Of a stretch of DNA of 64,000 nt, positions 24,101 through 36,490 are shown piece after piece (the stretch's first letter is position 1; each line of letters opens with the position of its first letter). The stretch is from Siderastrea radians (Eukaryota > Cnidaria > Anthozoa > Scleractinia > Rhizangiidae), in assembly GCA_964017195.1 (NCBI GenBank), contig OZ024891.1:1825894-1889893 (forward strand). The letters are read 5' to 3'. The notes beneath the pieces were generated by a model, which saw only the letters and a program-made list of their open reading frames with translations, was not told where the DNA came from and searched no databases. The position numbers and the translations under genes were made by a program.

Positions 24101-27100
24101 ATGGATAGGTTTTCTAGTAGAAAACCGTCGGAAGATGATCTCCTTGGCTGTTGGGAGGTAAGTTAACACATGAAACGTAGACAGTAAACTTGTTTCGTTT
24201 TTGCTCGCTTGAAACCTCCTTCGAATCTTAATTTGCAGATAGTGTCTTGTAGGCTGTCGGATGAAAGTTATCCCTCTGTTGAAGGGTAAGCAAAAGCTTA
24301 TATTCTCTGTTTTGCTCTTTAAACTTATTAAAAGATACTCGACGTTTTTCCTGAGAACATTAGCCTGTAATCTGTCTGGTTGTTTGAAATGTTTCGCCAG
24401 CCCACTTCAGGATTCTGAAGTAAATTACTTTGACTGTAAACAATTTAAGCTTAAACAGCTGTAAATTTTAAATTATATTCAGTCACCTTACATTTTAATT
24501 TGTTTAAGGATCGTCTCTTTTTTCCCTGTATAGTTGTTCATGTTTAACTAAGCATATCAGAAGATATCATCTAAAAGTTTTAACTAACGATGCCATACAC
24601 GTCAGGGTTCCTTTAGCTTTACATCATATTTGAATTAAGTTTCATTATTATTCATATCACCTTACATAGTTAAGTGTAAATATTGGGCTACTTCCTAACC
24701 AGGACTTGTGGGAAAAACTGTCAGGGAAGAGGCACTGATTATGTCGATTATAAGACCATTATTCCCCCATCCAAATTCACATATTAAGTTATCATCATTA
24801 TCATTTTGATGACTAGTTTGATGACGGTATCAAGCTGAGTTCATTTCTTTGAAATCTTTAGATCAGTCTGTCTCCACTGGATTTCAGAGTTTGTTTTGAG
24901 TAATACGTTGGGGATTCTTTTACAAGACTTAGTAGTATCATAAAGTGATTGTATACCTGCCAAACTCTCACGCATTATGCTTGAGTCTTACACCGGGATC
25001 AAAAACATCGTTCTCACGCATCGAGGACTACTTGTTCATCAACTATTAACGTGAAAAATTCAATTCAATATCCACCTACAATTGTCTAGTGAACGGTGCT
25101 AACTGTTGTGTTTGAGTCCTAAATAACGAGATTGCGCTGAGATTTCGAACTTCCCCCCGCAACATTCGGCAACCTTCGGAAATCATCGGAACATCGTTGG
25201 GAATCATCGGCAATGTTTGGAGGTCGTCGGGACATCTTCGGTAATGTCCAGATGTCGTCAGAAGTTTTTCGGAAATTTAGATGTGGATATGAAACTCTCA
25301 TGCATTTGACTAAGGGAAAGTTGGCAGGTATGTGATTGTGTAATGGCAATAGTGCTCTATTTTCTGATAAACTGTCTCCATTTCCATCATTAGCCTAAAA
25401 TTCCAGCTGGAGGAAGGTGGGGATCTGATCTGGATGATGCCGCCAGCCTTGGAACAAGAAACTGATCTCCCTTTCTTCTCTTGTGAAACTTTTGTGGTTT
25501 GTTTAAACAAGTTTTTTTATCCCTCATATTCAGAGCCTTTGATGGAGAGTGTAATCAAGTGGGATTTTATTAGTACTGAGCAGCAAATTAAACATAGTGC
25601 ATTTGCACCCCCACCAAAAAATGTTTTAGTCTGCTTGGCTGAAAAAATTGTTTTCTGTTTTTCCCAGTAGGAACCTTTCAAAACCAGTTCCAGGCCTTTT
25701 ACTGCCTTAATAAGTCTTTCACCTCAACCAAAATAATGGGTTTACTCACATGTTAACTTCAAATGGAATGTGCTCCTTGTAGCTGGAAACTTCCAACCAA
25801 AATTTCCAGAAAGTTTTAGTTATTAAAATAATTAATGGCAAATCACCAAATTTGTGTTAAAAATTGTCAAAATTGGGAAAAACATTGTTTCCAAGTGGTA
25901 ACAGTACAACAGATACCACAGATGGTAAATAACAGATATTCTCTGTGACTTCAGCTTGTTGACGTTCTCTGGTAAACTACGCCTTGCCCTGGGTTGATCA
26001 ACCCAGACAGTTAATTTTGTCAAATGTTTTGAAATTTTTTGTATTGTTAGATATTTAGTTTCTTTACTCTATTTTCTCTCGCCTTTTTTAGTTTGATAGC
26101 TTTGAAGGAGAACTGATTTGTTATGGTAGTGATGCTGATAGAATTGGATTAAAGGTAGGCACCATTAAATAGTGCTCTACTACCTAAACGGGTTTACACA
26201 GACGTTAATCAATTTAATATTATTGTCGATTGTTCACTTTCACTTGTTTGTGTTCTTTTCTCCATTTGTCAGTGTTCTCTCAACCTGTCTTGAGTAACAA
26301 ATTGTGTTAATTTTTAATTAATGCTTTTCAGTGTACGCTTGAATCCAATCAGCTAGTGTTGTGTTATGACAAACATTTGAAGCTATGCTGTCAAAAGGTA
26401 AGCAGGTGTTAATTTAAATCTGCATAGAGATAGTTGCAGATACTGTGCATGCGTGCTCACAAGGTGTCAGGAGAAGCCAAACAGTTATATATGATTGTAG
26501 TCAATTATCTGTCTTCTACTCTTTTGAAATTTATTTCTCTTTCTAGGTAGATGGAGTTGAATCTGAGATTCTTTCATCCCATCCGTATACTTTGCTTTCT
26601 GCTTTGAGTGAAGGTTTTTTCACGGATATCACTCTCATTGCCAGCAACGGTGAAAAGGTATTTGTAATATAATAATTTTAATTCTTAATTTAAATGACAG
26701 GTGCAGGTAGCAGGTTGGTTACACATCGGACACGGCATGTAATGACCCTCATGGCCAGAGTTTAACTCCAGTTCTGTTACCAGCAAAATCATGAAGCTCA
26801 GTCTATCATTGATTTATTTATTTAATTTCTGATTTAATGCAAGTGCTGGGTGTAGGACGAAAGATACGCAGTCCCCTACGAGGTCCATACACCTTGAACC
26901 CACCCACAATAAAATAAAAACAAGAGAAATTTACCCACCTTCTGTTACACCCTAACTATTAAGATATTTTATGCAACAAAAAAAAGTGAGCAAGAAAAAA
27001 AATCACAGTTAAAAAAAAAATTAGCAGGAGCAGACTTTAAAGACATTTGAATGATGACAGTTGGGACAGATAAATTTATATTTCATCCCAGAGTACTACT

Positions 27101-30100
27101 CCCCCCCGGATTTGATGGTAGTCCCCCACTCGGTTGCTTCTAGCATTTTTGTTAGGTTTCCGTAACAGCTTACTCAGGTACCAATTCATATACTACCATT
27201 GAGAGAGACAATGAGGGGTAAGCTTTCTAGTCTTAAAAGGAACAGATTGAACGTCTAATGCTCTAACTGCTAGACCATCGCATCTCCAAAAACTAATTGA
27301 TAAGCATTAAATTTCATTAGTAGGACCCCTTTCACTAGCAATGTGTTAATTTTATGTATGTTTTGTAATGTTACAACTTATTTTCACTTTTTTTAGTTCT
27401 TAGTTCACAAGACCATTCTTTGTTGTTTCTTTGCTGATGTCTTTACATGTGACAAGATTCCACCTTTCCTCACGCATCTGTCCTCAGATGTCCTGCGCGG
27501 ACTTTTACACTACCTTTATACCTGCTCTTTGCCCAGTGACATCTCTGAAGACACAGCAAAAGAATTAATAAGAATTTCACAACAGAATGGCAGCAATATT
27601 GGTAATTTAGGAGAGCTATGTGATGAGTTTCTTGAAGCAACAGCTGTGAAAAATAGTAAGTCAAAAATACTTGATGGTGACTCTAGATTGTGGGGGGTGG
27701 AGTGCCACTCCTATCCTAAAACAATTTTTACCCAGCCCTGAACCCCCACCCCTTCCCGTTTGTTGTATGGGTCTGCCTCTGTAAATAAATGTCAATAATA
27801 AAGTTAAAAATACCCTCTTAATAAGGGGATGGTTCTCACTTGAAAGCTGCATTTTCTTCAGTTGCATCCTATTTCTACTATAATCTCACTGAGGTTTCTG
27901 CACAAATTATCCAAGAATCTCATCATAGTCTTGTAGTGTTTAATAGGCTCCATAAATATTTCATAATTTTTTTAAAATTATTTTCAGAAGTTTGCAAAAA
28001 AGAAGAGGCAGGATTAATAAATTTTATAGAATTGTGAAAAAAAGAGATTTAATCTAAGGTTAAGCGAAAGTTGAAATTTAATAGATTAGCACCCGAATGG
28101 TCGACAATCAACCCAAAGTGTTTTCACCTTTGGGTGTCTACCTGGTGGTGTGTGAACAAAATTTATTTCTCTTATTTCTGCCTTAAATTACCAGTAGTCA
28201 ACCTATTTCAAAACATCAGGTGTGTGTCAATTCAGTAATAGAACAGGCTTTTCATGATTTAATATTTTTTCTTGTAGGGATTAGAAGCCTGATGAATGAG
28301 TTGCACAGCATTCTGGAGTGCATCTTGCAGATGTCTGAATCCCTTGCTACAAGTCTCCGTCACAATAACAGCCCATCAAAAATTATTGATGCGACAAAGA
28401 TGGCTTTGAGACAACTAGCCATAGGTGAGGAAGAACTAGTGTGTAAGAGGAAAGAAAGTTCTTCAGTTAATTATGTTTATCTAATGCAGCTATAATTTCC
28501 TTGTTGTTCCAGGAATTTTAAAGGTTGTTTTACTGTGTGATATTTTTACCAAGCACAAGTCGGATCTTTCAAGAGAGGAAAGACAAGAAATAATTCAACA
28601 CTGCAGAAAAAGGTATGACATTGAAAATAAATACTGTTATTATTACAGTCTGTGACAACCTTGACCTCTGAGACAAAGAAAGACAAACCCCCTCAGAGAA
28701 TAGAAACTGGTAAGTTCAGTTGATTGAGCCACATTTCAACCTGTAATAATAAGCTGAAATTCTGCCCTGTAATCTGTGTGATTGCTTTTCAGGTGGTCCT
28801 GGCGTAATGAGTGTAGTCGTAAATATTTTTCATTTCTAAGAACATTATAAAACATTATAAAGGTCCCGTGACAGACAAAAAACCACTGTGTATGGGGGAT
28901 GGGGAGGGTAGCAGGTGAATGAGAATGTTGAGGGGGTGGAGGCAGATGGAGGGAGCAAGGAGATAAAGGGGCAGGAAACAGTATTTGTGAGATGGTAAGA
29001 AGTGGTAGCAATAAAACATGTACAATATAGCAAAAGAGAAATTGTCAACAGCCACCAAGGGAGGGCGCGGGACTGGGAATAGTTCAGAAATGGTAAGCGT
29101 AAAGTTCAGTCCCTCCTGTCCCTTGCTTTACTTGAGATATTTTATTCTAATAAACCACGTGTTGTGCATAGGTTGCCTTGTTTTGTGGAGCTGGTGGAGA
29201 AGTTCTTGACCATTCTTCAAGCTACTTTGTCTGGATTCAGTACTTCTATGAAAGAGGAGGTGGCTTTGTCGCTTATTCCAGAGGTTTGTGAATTATAGAG
29301 TTCCAAAAGCTGAACTGAATAATGCAAAACTAGTATTAAAATTAAAATAGTCCTGGTAGATACTCTAAGTTAAGTACTGTCGCCTCCCTTGCCACACTGC
29401 CTAGGGTTTTGTTCTCTGTTTACGTTCGTCCTTACTGGATTTGTTGAGGAGGACTGAAGTTTTACAAAGGACTGTGTACCGTCTCTTCCTCCAGGTTGGG
29501 GTAGAATGGGGCCACTCACCCCACCCCCATAAAAAAGTTTCCTTCTTACAGAGCCCCTACAAGAATGAGCTGGGCTCCCTGTAGGCCACATGACATATTG
29601 AGGCTTAAGGACGGTGCCTCCTTTTGTTACTGTGCATACATTCTGCGCATCTCGGGATTTTCAGGTTTCTTAAGGAATTTACCCACCAATACAACAATAT
29701 TTTTGTGCAGTTTATGACTATGTGGAAAAAGGAGATCTTAGCGAGGGCTATGAGAATCCAAAAAGAAAATAGGGGGTAACCACGCAATTTTCAGCGATAA
29801 TTGATGTTAAAGTTGGAAAGAAATTACCATACATTCTTTGTATTTTATAGTCAAAATACTGAGCGCATTCCACTCATTATTTAGGAATGATTTTCATTAC
29901 TCAGAAAGGATTGCATTATTGGAATCAAAATTCCATTTTCAAATTGAAGATTGAAATCTTCCAACGGTAGACTCATTCGAAATAACGAATGCTGATTGGG
30001 TTGTTACTTACATAAATCAGAAGTTCACATGCGAAATACAAAACCGTTGGCAGCTGCTGGTTTCAATCGGTTTGACATTACAGGGAATTTTTCTCAATTT

Positions 30101-33100
30101 TCAGGAACATTTCTTGTGCATTTACAGCAGACTTGTTTTTAAGAAATTATTCTTCATGGTTTTATAGCAACAGACTGCTTCTTCACTTTTAAAAGTATTT
30201 GCGATTAATATTTTGTAGAGCGAACACAAATCAAGTCAGATAGGTCAAGCCGCCAACAATCTGCTACTTGCACGTGAACATTCGCCTCATGTCAATAATA
30301 AACTAATCAGCATTCCTTATTTGGAACAAGGCTACCGTTGTAACATTACAATATTCAATTTGAAAGTGGAATTTTGATTCCAATAACGCAATCCGTTCCC
30401 GATTAATGAAAGTCATTCCCAAATAATAAGCACAATGCGCTGAGTATTTTGACTATAACGCTTTTTCAGAATTATGGTTGCTTATTGATCTCTGAAAAAT
30501 GCGTGGTTACCCACATTTTTCTTTTTGGATTCCAATAGCCCTTGCTAAGATCTACTTTTTCCCCATAGTCACAACCTTTGTAAAAATACATCTCTTTTAG
30601 GCACCGTCCTTAATCAAGAGTAAATTGAGAATAATAATGAAGTATTTTAACAGTGCAATTTCCAGATTTACACCAGTCCAAATACTTTTCTTTTTGAAAG
30701 ATTGAGAAGATGTGGCTAACATCCACTGAGCTTGGAAGTGATGCTCACATGGCACTGGAAACAATCACTCAGAAAGCAGACAAAGATCACAAGAAGAAAA
30801 CGCACCTTCCAAAGATGGCAACATCTTTAAGTAGGACACTGAGAAATGTGAGTATTTTAAGTGTGCATGTGAGTGGTATGCAAAGTAACCTGCATAGCTG
30901 GTGGGATTGTTTGAGCGCTGTGGCCACGGCATGAGGGGCAAAGCCATGAAGGAATGGGGAGAAAGCGATGTGTGGTGCTCATGGCAGCTCTGCTGCCAAA
31001 ACTTTACCTTCTCACATAGACAATACCACCTGCTGTGCAGACTATATGTGAGGTCTGGAAGGTTTTTATCATGGTGTGGGTGCAAGGACTGGAACAGTTT
31101 TTAGATGAACACAAGAAAATCTGTATCTCAATTTGTCTAGGCTGTCCACCTAAGGGAAGTGCTGACTCTAAAGAGATTTCATCAGAAAGTTTCATCGTCA
31201 CTTATCTTTATGTTGCAGAAGAGGTGAGCTGGTCGTGCCATGTGTGATGTAATTAATCTTGATTAACAATGTCAAGCTATTATCTTAGGACTTGAAGAAA
31301 CAGTTAATCTATGGGACCAATTATACTCTATTAAAAAATTATAGTAAGAAGAGTGAAAGAGTTTTGTTTGAGTCAAAACGAACAAGTTTTCACAGTTACT
31401 GAATACTTTTGTATTGATTGTTGATTTTAGAGGGGATTTCAGTTCTTTGTCAGAAGAACAAAAATTAAGGTCGGTAGTGAAGGCTATGGACAAAATATTG
31501 TTAGAGGTGAGTGGCAACGTACCAAGCAGAAGTCCCTTATTAATGAGTCAGGGACCATTCATTATTATAAGGCAGAAGAGTGGTGGAATGCTCACTAAAC
31601 AAACGGCTAATCACGCACGCGCCACGTGTCCAAGCGGCGGAAGGTGGTTTTCGCGCCCGCTCGCGTGTTCTTCTCGCGTGTTCGACTATCCGAGCGGAGG
31701 AAAGAGAGACTTCTTGTAATCTACGTTCCCGCCAAAAATTCAAAGAAGTAGTCCCCGTAGTCATTAATTAACCATTTTAGAAAACGAGAAGACCGATATT
31801 TGCTACTGACAAAACCGAGAGTCGTGGGCTTCTTACAAAACAAGGTTTTATCGTTTCATTTTATACAGATTCCCGATCAGATTCGCACTCTTCATAAATT
31901 TCCAAGAGTATTTGAAAAAAAGCTACCCTGGAAGGAATGGAAGCATTCGTATAAAGTCTGGACATCATTTGTGGTAAGCCTGTTTATTGTTAGATTTTTT
32001 ATATACTTACAGGGGTGGTAAATATGTTCTTATGCTCACGTTAAGGCTTCAAGCTTGCTTTGATCTCCCCCCCCCCCCCCCCCCCCCGCTGCCTTCCTTC
32101 CCTGGATAACTGTCAATGGCTTAACACTTCTTACGTTTGCTTTCCCGACAGAGTCTGGCATTAAGAAAAGTGTTGGCAAACAGGGACATTCTTGAGCCAG
32201 TAGTGGAACAAACCAGCAGTCTAGTGCATGAAGAAAAATTCACGCATCTTGTGAAAAAACTTGGTTTTCTAAGAGAAACTTGCGAAGACGATAAAGAACA
32301 CAGTCAATCACCACCGAAGGTAAATCACTAGGCACGAATACCTTTTGCAAGAAGAACTTGTGATGTTAGGAAAAACAAGAGTAGAATACGAGGGAAAGTC
32401 GCCTTCCGCTCGGAAATGCGACGTCGTTTTTCCGCGTGGCAGCACTTTCACTTGCAATTGCGTGTTTTTCTTGCTCAACTTATTATAATTCATGAGGAAA
32501 AAGAAGGACTTCTCTTAGTCTACAAAGAAACTCTTACTAAATTTAGAAAGAAATTTCTGAAGTAAACTCCATTATTCCCAAATTCCATGAACGTAATTCT
32601 ATCCAAACTTAGAATCGTGAGGCATGTGCTGTTATTTGTTTTCTTCCCCATTGCTTACCGTTCCCCTCGACAAATGTGTTCCGATCATTCGTCGTTTCCT
32701 ATAAACTAGTGACATTTTTTAGCTGATTGAAGGTAAGATTGCTGCTTTTAACTTTTTTAAAATTTGTTTTGTAGAAGAGCATCGCGCGTGTGGAGTCCGT
32801 AGTCACTTGTCCGCCCGGTGATAAGAGTCCTCTGGCACGCTCAGTCATGCAACTGTTAACATCTGGGGACCATGCTGATATGAGTTTTATCTTAGACAAA
32901 GCAGACTTGTCTCACTGTCCCACTTGTGCAGAGTGTCAGCGAATCAGTGAAAAGAACACGGTGGAGATTCCCGCGCACAGAGTGATTGTGGCATCACGCT
33001 GTGATTGGTTCAGAAGAGCACTGCTAAGCGGAATGAAAGAATCTATTGAAAGGTGCACGAGCTGTGATGTGATTTAGATTGGTGAAATAGCGGTTTAATT

Positions 33101-35182
33101 TCTTATGACGGTAATTTTCTTATTTCTAACGTCCTTCCCTCCTCAAGAAGCTTTTGAATATTTAGTAATTATTTCCGAACTTTCCACAATGATAACGTTT
33201 TAGTAACTCTTCAATTCTGTAAATTGCAGGCGAATCTTAGTTCCAGACACGAGCCCATGTTTATTTCAAAAGTTTCTTGGATATCTGTACAGCGGTGTGT
33301 TGGATAAACGCAGCCTCAGTTTAGATGAAGTTCCTGAAATGTTAGCACTAAGTGATAAGTATGAGGTATGACTAGAAAACTGATACGGATAATGAGATAA
33401 GTTGATATAAACTGATACGGATAATAAGATAAGTTGATATAAACTGATACGGATAATAAGATAAGTTAAGATAAACTGATACAGAGAACGAAATAAGTTG
33501 ATATAAACTGACACGGATAATGAGTTAAGTTGATATAAACCGAATGACTGGTCCCTTTATCGTATTTTGCCAGGAGTTTGATATTTTATTTCTGATGTGT
33601 TATTTGTCATTACAGGTGGATTCTCTTAAAGAAATTTGTGAAGGAATGTTGCTTAGAGATATCGATGAAGACACGGTTCTTCTCTATGTGGGCCTGGCTG
33701 AACAGTTTACTGTGCCCCGTTTAAAGGTCAGACCAACTGAATGTTTGCGCGTTGCACGGGTTCTTTGTATCAATTACAGAGTTCGGCAAACAAATCAAAC
33801 ACTTTACTTTTTGTAAGAACTTAAAATCTAATTCTGCAGCAAGTCAGGAAAAAACGATGACCGCCCAGCCCACCCTCGTAGTTGGCAGTTACCGCTCACA
33901 GAGCAGTATTTTTTTTTTGTCTATGCTTTTTTAGGAAGAATGTTTACGTTACATAACGTCACACCCTGACGTCATGGAGTCAGAAATATTCCAAGAACTT
34001 CCACACTCCTTGAAGCAAGAAATCACGGATAAAGTTCAGCGGGACATGTAAGCAGTCTCTTCATCTAGTCAGTTAGTGTTGACGGTATAACAGCACGATA
34101 TTACACGAACCTTTTTTGGGCGGAAACCTGTCCTCTCGACGCAACTGAGCCTGAAGCTTTCATCAGGCATTACTTAGCAACGCGGCCTATGACGTCAGCA
34201 GGACAACTTTCGGAGAAGTTATCAGTCGTCGCTCATTATTTTGATTGGAAAATAAAATGCCTTCGTTTAGGAAGCATGAAACTTACAAACCTGCGGCCAC
34301 TGGACATATGCCCAGTTCCCTTTCATGTAACACGTCTGCAGGGAATCTTGGGAGTTGTATGCAAAATGACATGTATAAGGCCAGTTTTTGTTCTTCAAAT
34401 GAATCAGCTGGAGTATTCCAGGTGAGAAGACGTAGAAAAATCAAACTATTTGAGCAGCAAAACATCCTTTGGATTAAGACTGGTGAAAGCGGAAACTCAT
34501 CTTGGACTTACTATCTTGCATACGACCACTATAATTCCTTGCAGGCGTGTTACGGGGGTGGGGGGGACTTGCCATTTGTAGCTTAAAGCAGGTCCCTGCA
34601 GCATGCTAAATTTGATCGTCAGTAACGAGGCTTGATTATCTCCCGCTGGGTCGTAAAATAGTGGGACTGCAATAACTGTCTTGATAATGACCTAAATCTA
34701 ATTGTTCGAGGTCGTCTTCCCTTTCCCCTCACAGAGGAAATCAGGCCAACCTTTCTCTAGTAAAAGGCTGGCTGGACTTCAGGACTCAAACAATTCGTTT
34801 TGTTTTTAGGCCGCAGGTTCATCCGATTACAGAGGAAGTGCGACAGGCTTTTGCTGTAAGTATTTTATCACTGTGCACGGTTCTTCTTTCTTTTTTTTAA
34901 TCTCTTTTATTCACGAAATGCGAAATGCGTTTTGATATTTCACAGGTTACTACTTTAGAAGATTTTGAAGATCTGATGGAACAAGTCGATGAAAGCGACG
35001 ATGGTGACGACAGTGATGATGATGATGATGAAGTCATGCCGCAGGGTAACAGCCAAGTTGAACGCTGCATTGAAATCCTCAGGGGTATCCTGGGCGACGC
35101 TGTACCGAGGAGAGAACTGGTGCGAGTCACTCTTGCTGCGGACTGCGATCCCAACAGGGCGCTTAACTTCTATTTTGCGTAA
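24101..35182 (+). CDS. Double BTB/POZ protein with UBA-like C-terminus (856 aa)
   Basis: Nineteen exons in frame: 24101-24157, 26092-26154, 26332-26397, 26547-26657, 27397-27655, 28278-28424, 28513-28612, 29172-29283, 30701-30847, 31020-31223, 31396-31506, 31869-31973, 32152-32319, 32775-33052, 33230-33365, 33616-33726, 33935-34047, 34810-34855, 34946-35182. The N-terminus (LLGCWEFDSFEGELICYG) looks beta-rich. A first BTB lies near residues 74-165 (FFTDITLIASNGEKFLVHKT). A helical middle follows. The second BTB spans about 580-700 (DHADMSFIL, IPAHRVIVASRCDWFRRAL, FLGYLYSG). It has an insert with CPTCAEC (C598, C601, C604). A run of Asp/Glu (793-807) precedes a UBA/CUE-like helical end (CIEILRGILGDAVPRREL, DPNRALNFYF). 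BTB proteins often recruit substrates to cullin-3; UBA-like ends bind ubiquitin. A ubiquitin-linked adaptor role is inferred. I do not recognise the exact family. Confidence 0.85.
27243..27290 (-). repeat. tRNA-like fragment in BTB-gene intron
   Basis: The minus strand reads GGAGATGCGATGGTCTAGCAG, with a good A-box TGGTCTAGCAG, but no B-box follows. Probably the head of a decayed SINE. Confidence 0.35.
29605..30613. mobile_element. 1-kb inverted-repeat element flanked by TTAA
   Basis: TTAA at 29605-29608 and 30610-30613 flank ends GGACGGTGCCT and GGCACCGTCC. The arms are long, roughly 400 bp each, imperfect inverted copies, with a short unique centre near 30060-30230. No transposase frame. 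TTAA target duplication is typical of piggyBac and Kolobok elements. It lies in the intron between exons 8 and 9 of the BTB gene. Confidence 0.7.
33377..33540. repeat. Tandem repeat, 32-bp unit, five copies
   Basis: Unit AAACTGATACGGATAATGAG... repeats at 33377, 33409, 33441, 33473 and 33505 with a few substitutions. It sits just after exon 15 of the BTB gene. No spacers, so not a CRISPR array. Confidence 0.85.
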
Positions 35183-36490
35183 CAAAGCGTAACACTTGCG
35201 TGGCAGGAGCACAACACACCGCAGCAGGAGTCTGGAACAATCATCTGTCTCTAAGACTCACTGTGCCCGCTATTTTTTGTTAAGGGTACGACAAGTGCTG
35301 ATTGGGTAGCAATGTTTTAATACGTTTATTGCATTGAGCCACCACGAGGTCGATTATTTTACCATGAGACCATTTCGTCTGGCTATGTCATGCTGACGCC
35401 TCCTTATTGGAAGTAAACATCTGTCCCTGCCAGCCACTTCACTGGTATTTTGACTGTGTGCAGGCGTCAAGGTTGACCACCTTTTGTTAGCGACAGCTCT
35501 CAACCGATCACGTGTTCATGATGTGATGCCAAAAATCACTGTTCGGTTGAATAATAGTCACTGTATTAGGGACCTCTCATTAGGCATTTTCCTTTATTTA
35601 TATTCGTTTGTTTGGCAAAGGATTGCTTTTTTTCAGACTGTTGGCAAACAGTGTCGGGTTTTTTCTAGAAAAATTAAAAATATGCAAAATTGGACGCAAT
35701 ACTTTTTAATGCCTCTTCTTTTAGTTGTTTTGTCAAATTCCGCTGTTCAATCTAATTATCACAGTGGTAGAAGTCACTAAGGCAATACGGCCCATATCAG
35801 GCTTTTGTACTGAGAATTCATTATGTAAGGGGTTACGTTTGAGGATGAGGTTTAGTAATAAATTATGCTGTAATGACAAAGCGTTTGTTTCATTTATCGC
35901 GTACACCTAAAACAATTTCTTACATTAGCTTGAAAGTTCCGTTATACACGTAATAACTATCTTTGTTCTGTTTAGAACAACTAATGTAAATATTAACTAT
36001 TGTTATCCATCTTTGTACTTAACTTTCCACAAATTAGCATTTTAAGGTCGTCAGATGTTCGTTTATTATACAAAATTAAGCCAAACAGGAAAGAATTACT
36101 TTTCTTTAAAAATTCTCTGGCTTTGTTAAGGTTAAATGGAAACCTTTTCACAAAATTTTTTTTTGGTGGAATATTCAACAGCAGTTGGTTTATAGACGAA
36201 ACGTAAATATTTTGTTGTGCATCAGAAACTGAAATGGAATATCATGAGTTATTTAACAACTGATAAATAATTAATGTCTAAAAGTTTTCAATTTTCCTTT
36301 TTAAACTACCTGTAGTTGCTATATTTGCATAAACACAAAACAGTTTGACTGGATGCTTCGTTGCGGTCAGGTCTAGGACTGAAAAAACACGAGAAAGCGT
36401 TCTGATATAGGACACTCACAAAAGTTAAAGTGACTAAGGCTGGAGTGAAAAAGTGAATGGCAAGTTTGGGTGAGAATTGTGTGGCTTAAA
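35183..36490. other. Intergenic, BTB gene 3' end to CAP-Gly/KY gene
   Basis: Contains a candidate poly(A) signal AATAAA (35857-35862) for the BTB gene and the upstream region of the next gene. No clear TATA box and no coding exon recognised. Confidence 0.5.

Noticed and set aside
28870..29060. Purine-rich stretch as a coding exon
   Set aside because: Low-complexity G/A tract in an intron; frames on the opposite strand are composition artefacts.
31433..31506. Shorter exon 11 of the BTB gene starting after TTTTAGAG
   Set aside because: It breaks frame with exon 10; the acceptor at 31394-31395 gives 111 nt and keeps phase 0 on both sides.
33377..33540. Regular repeats as a CRISPR array
   Set aside because: Head-to-tail 32-bp units without spacers in an animal intron; a minisatellite.
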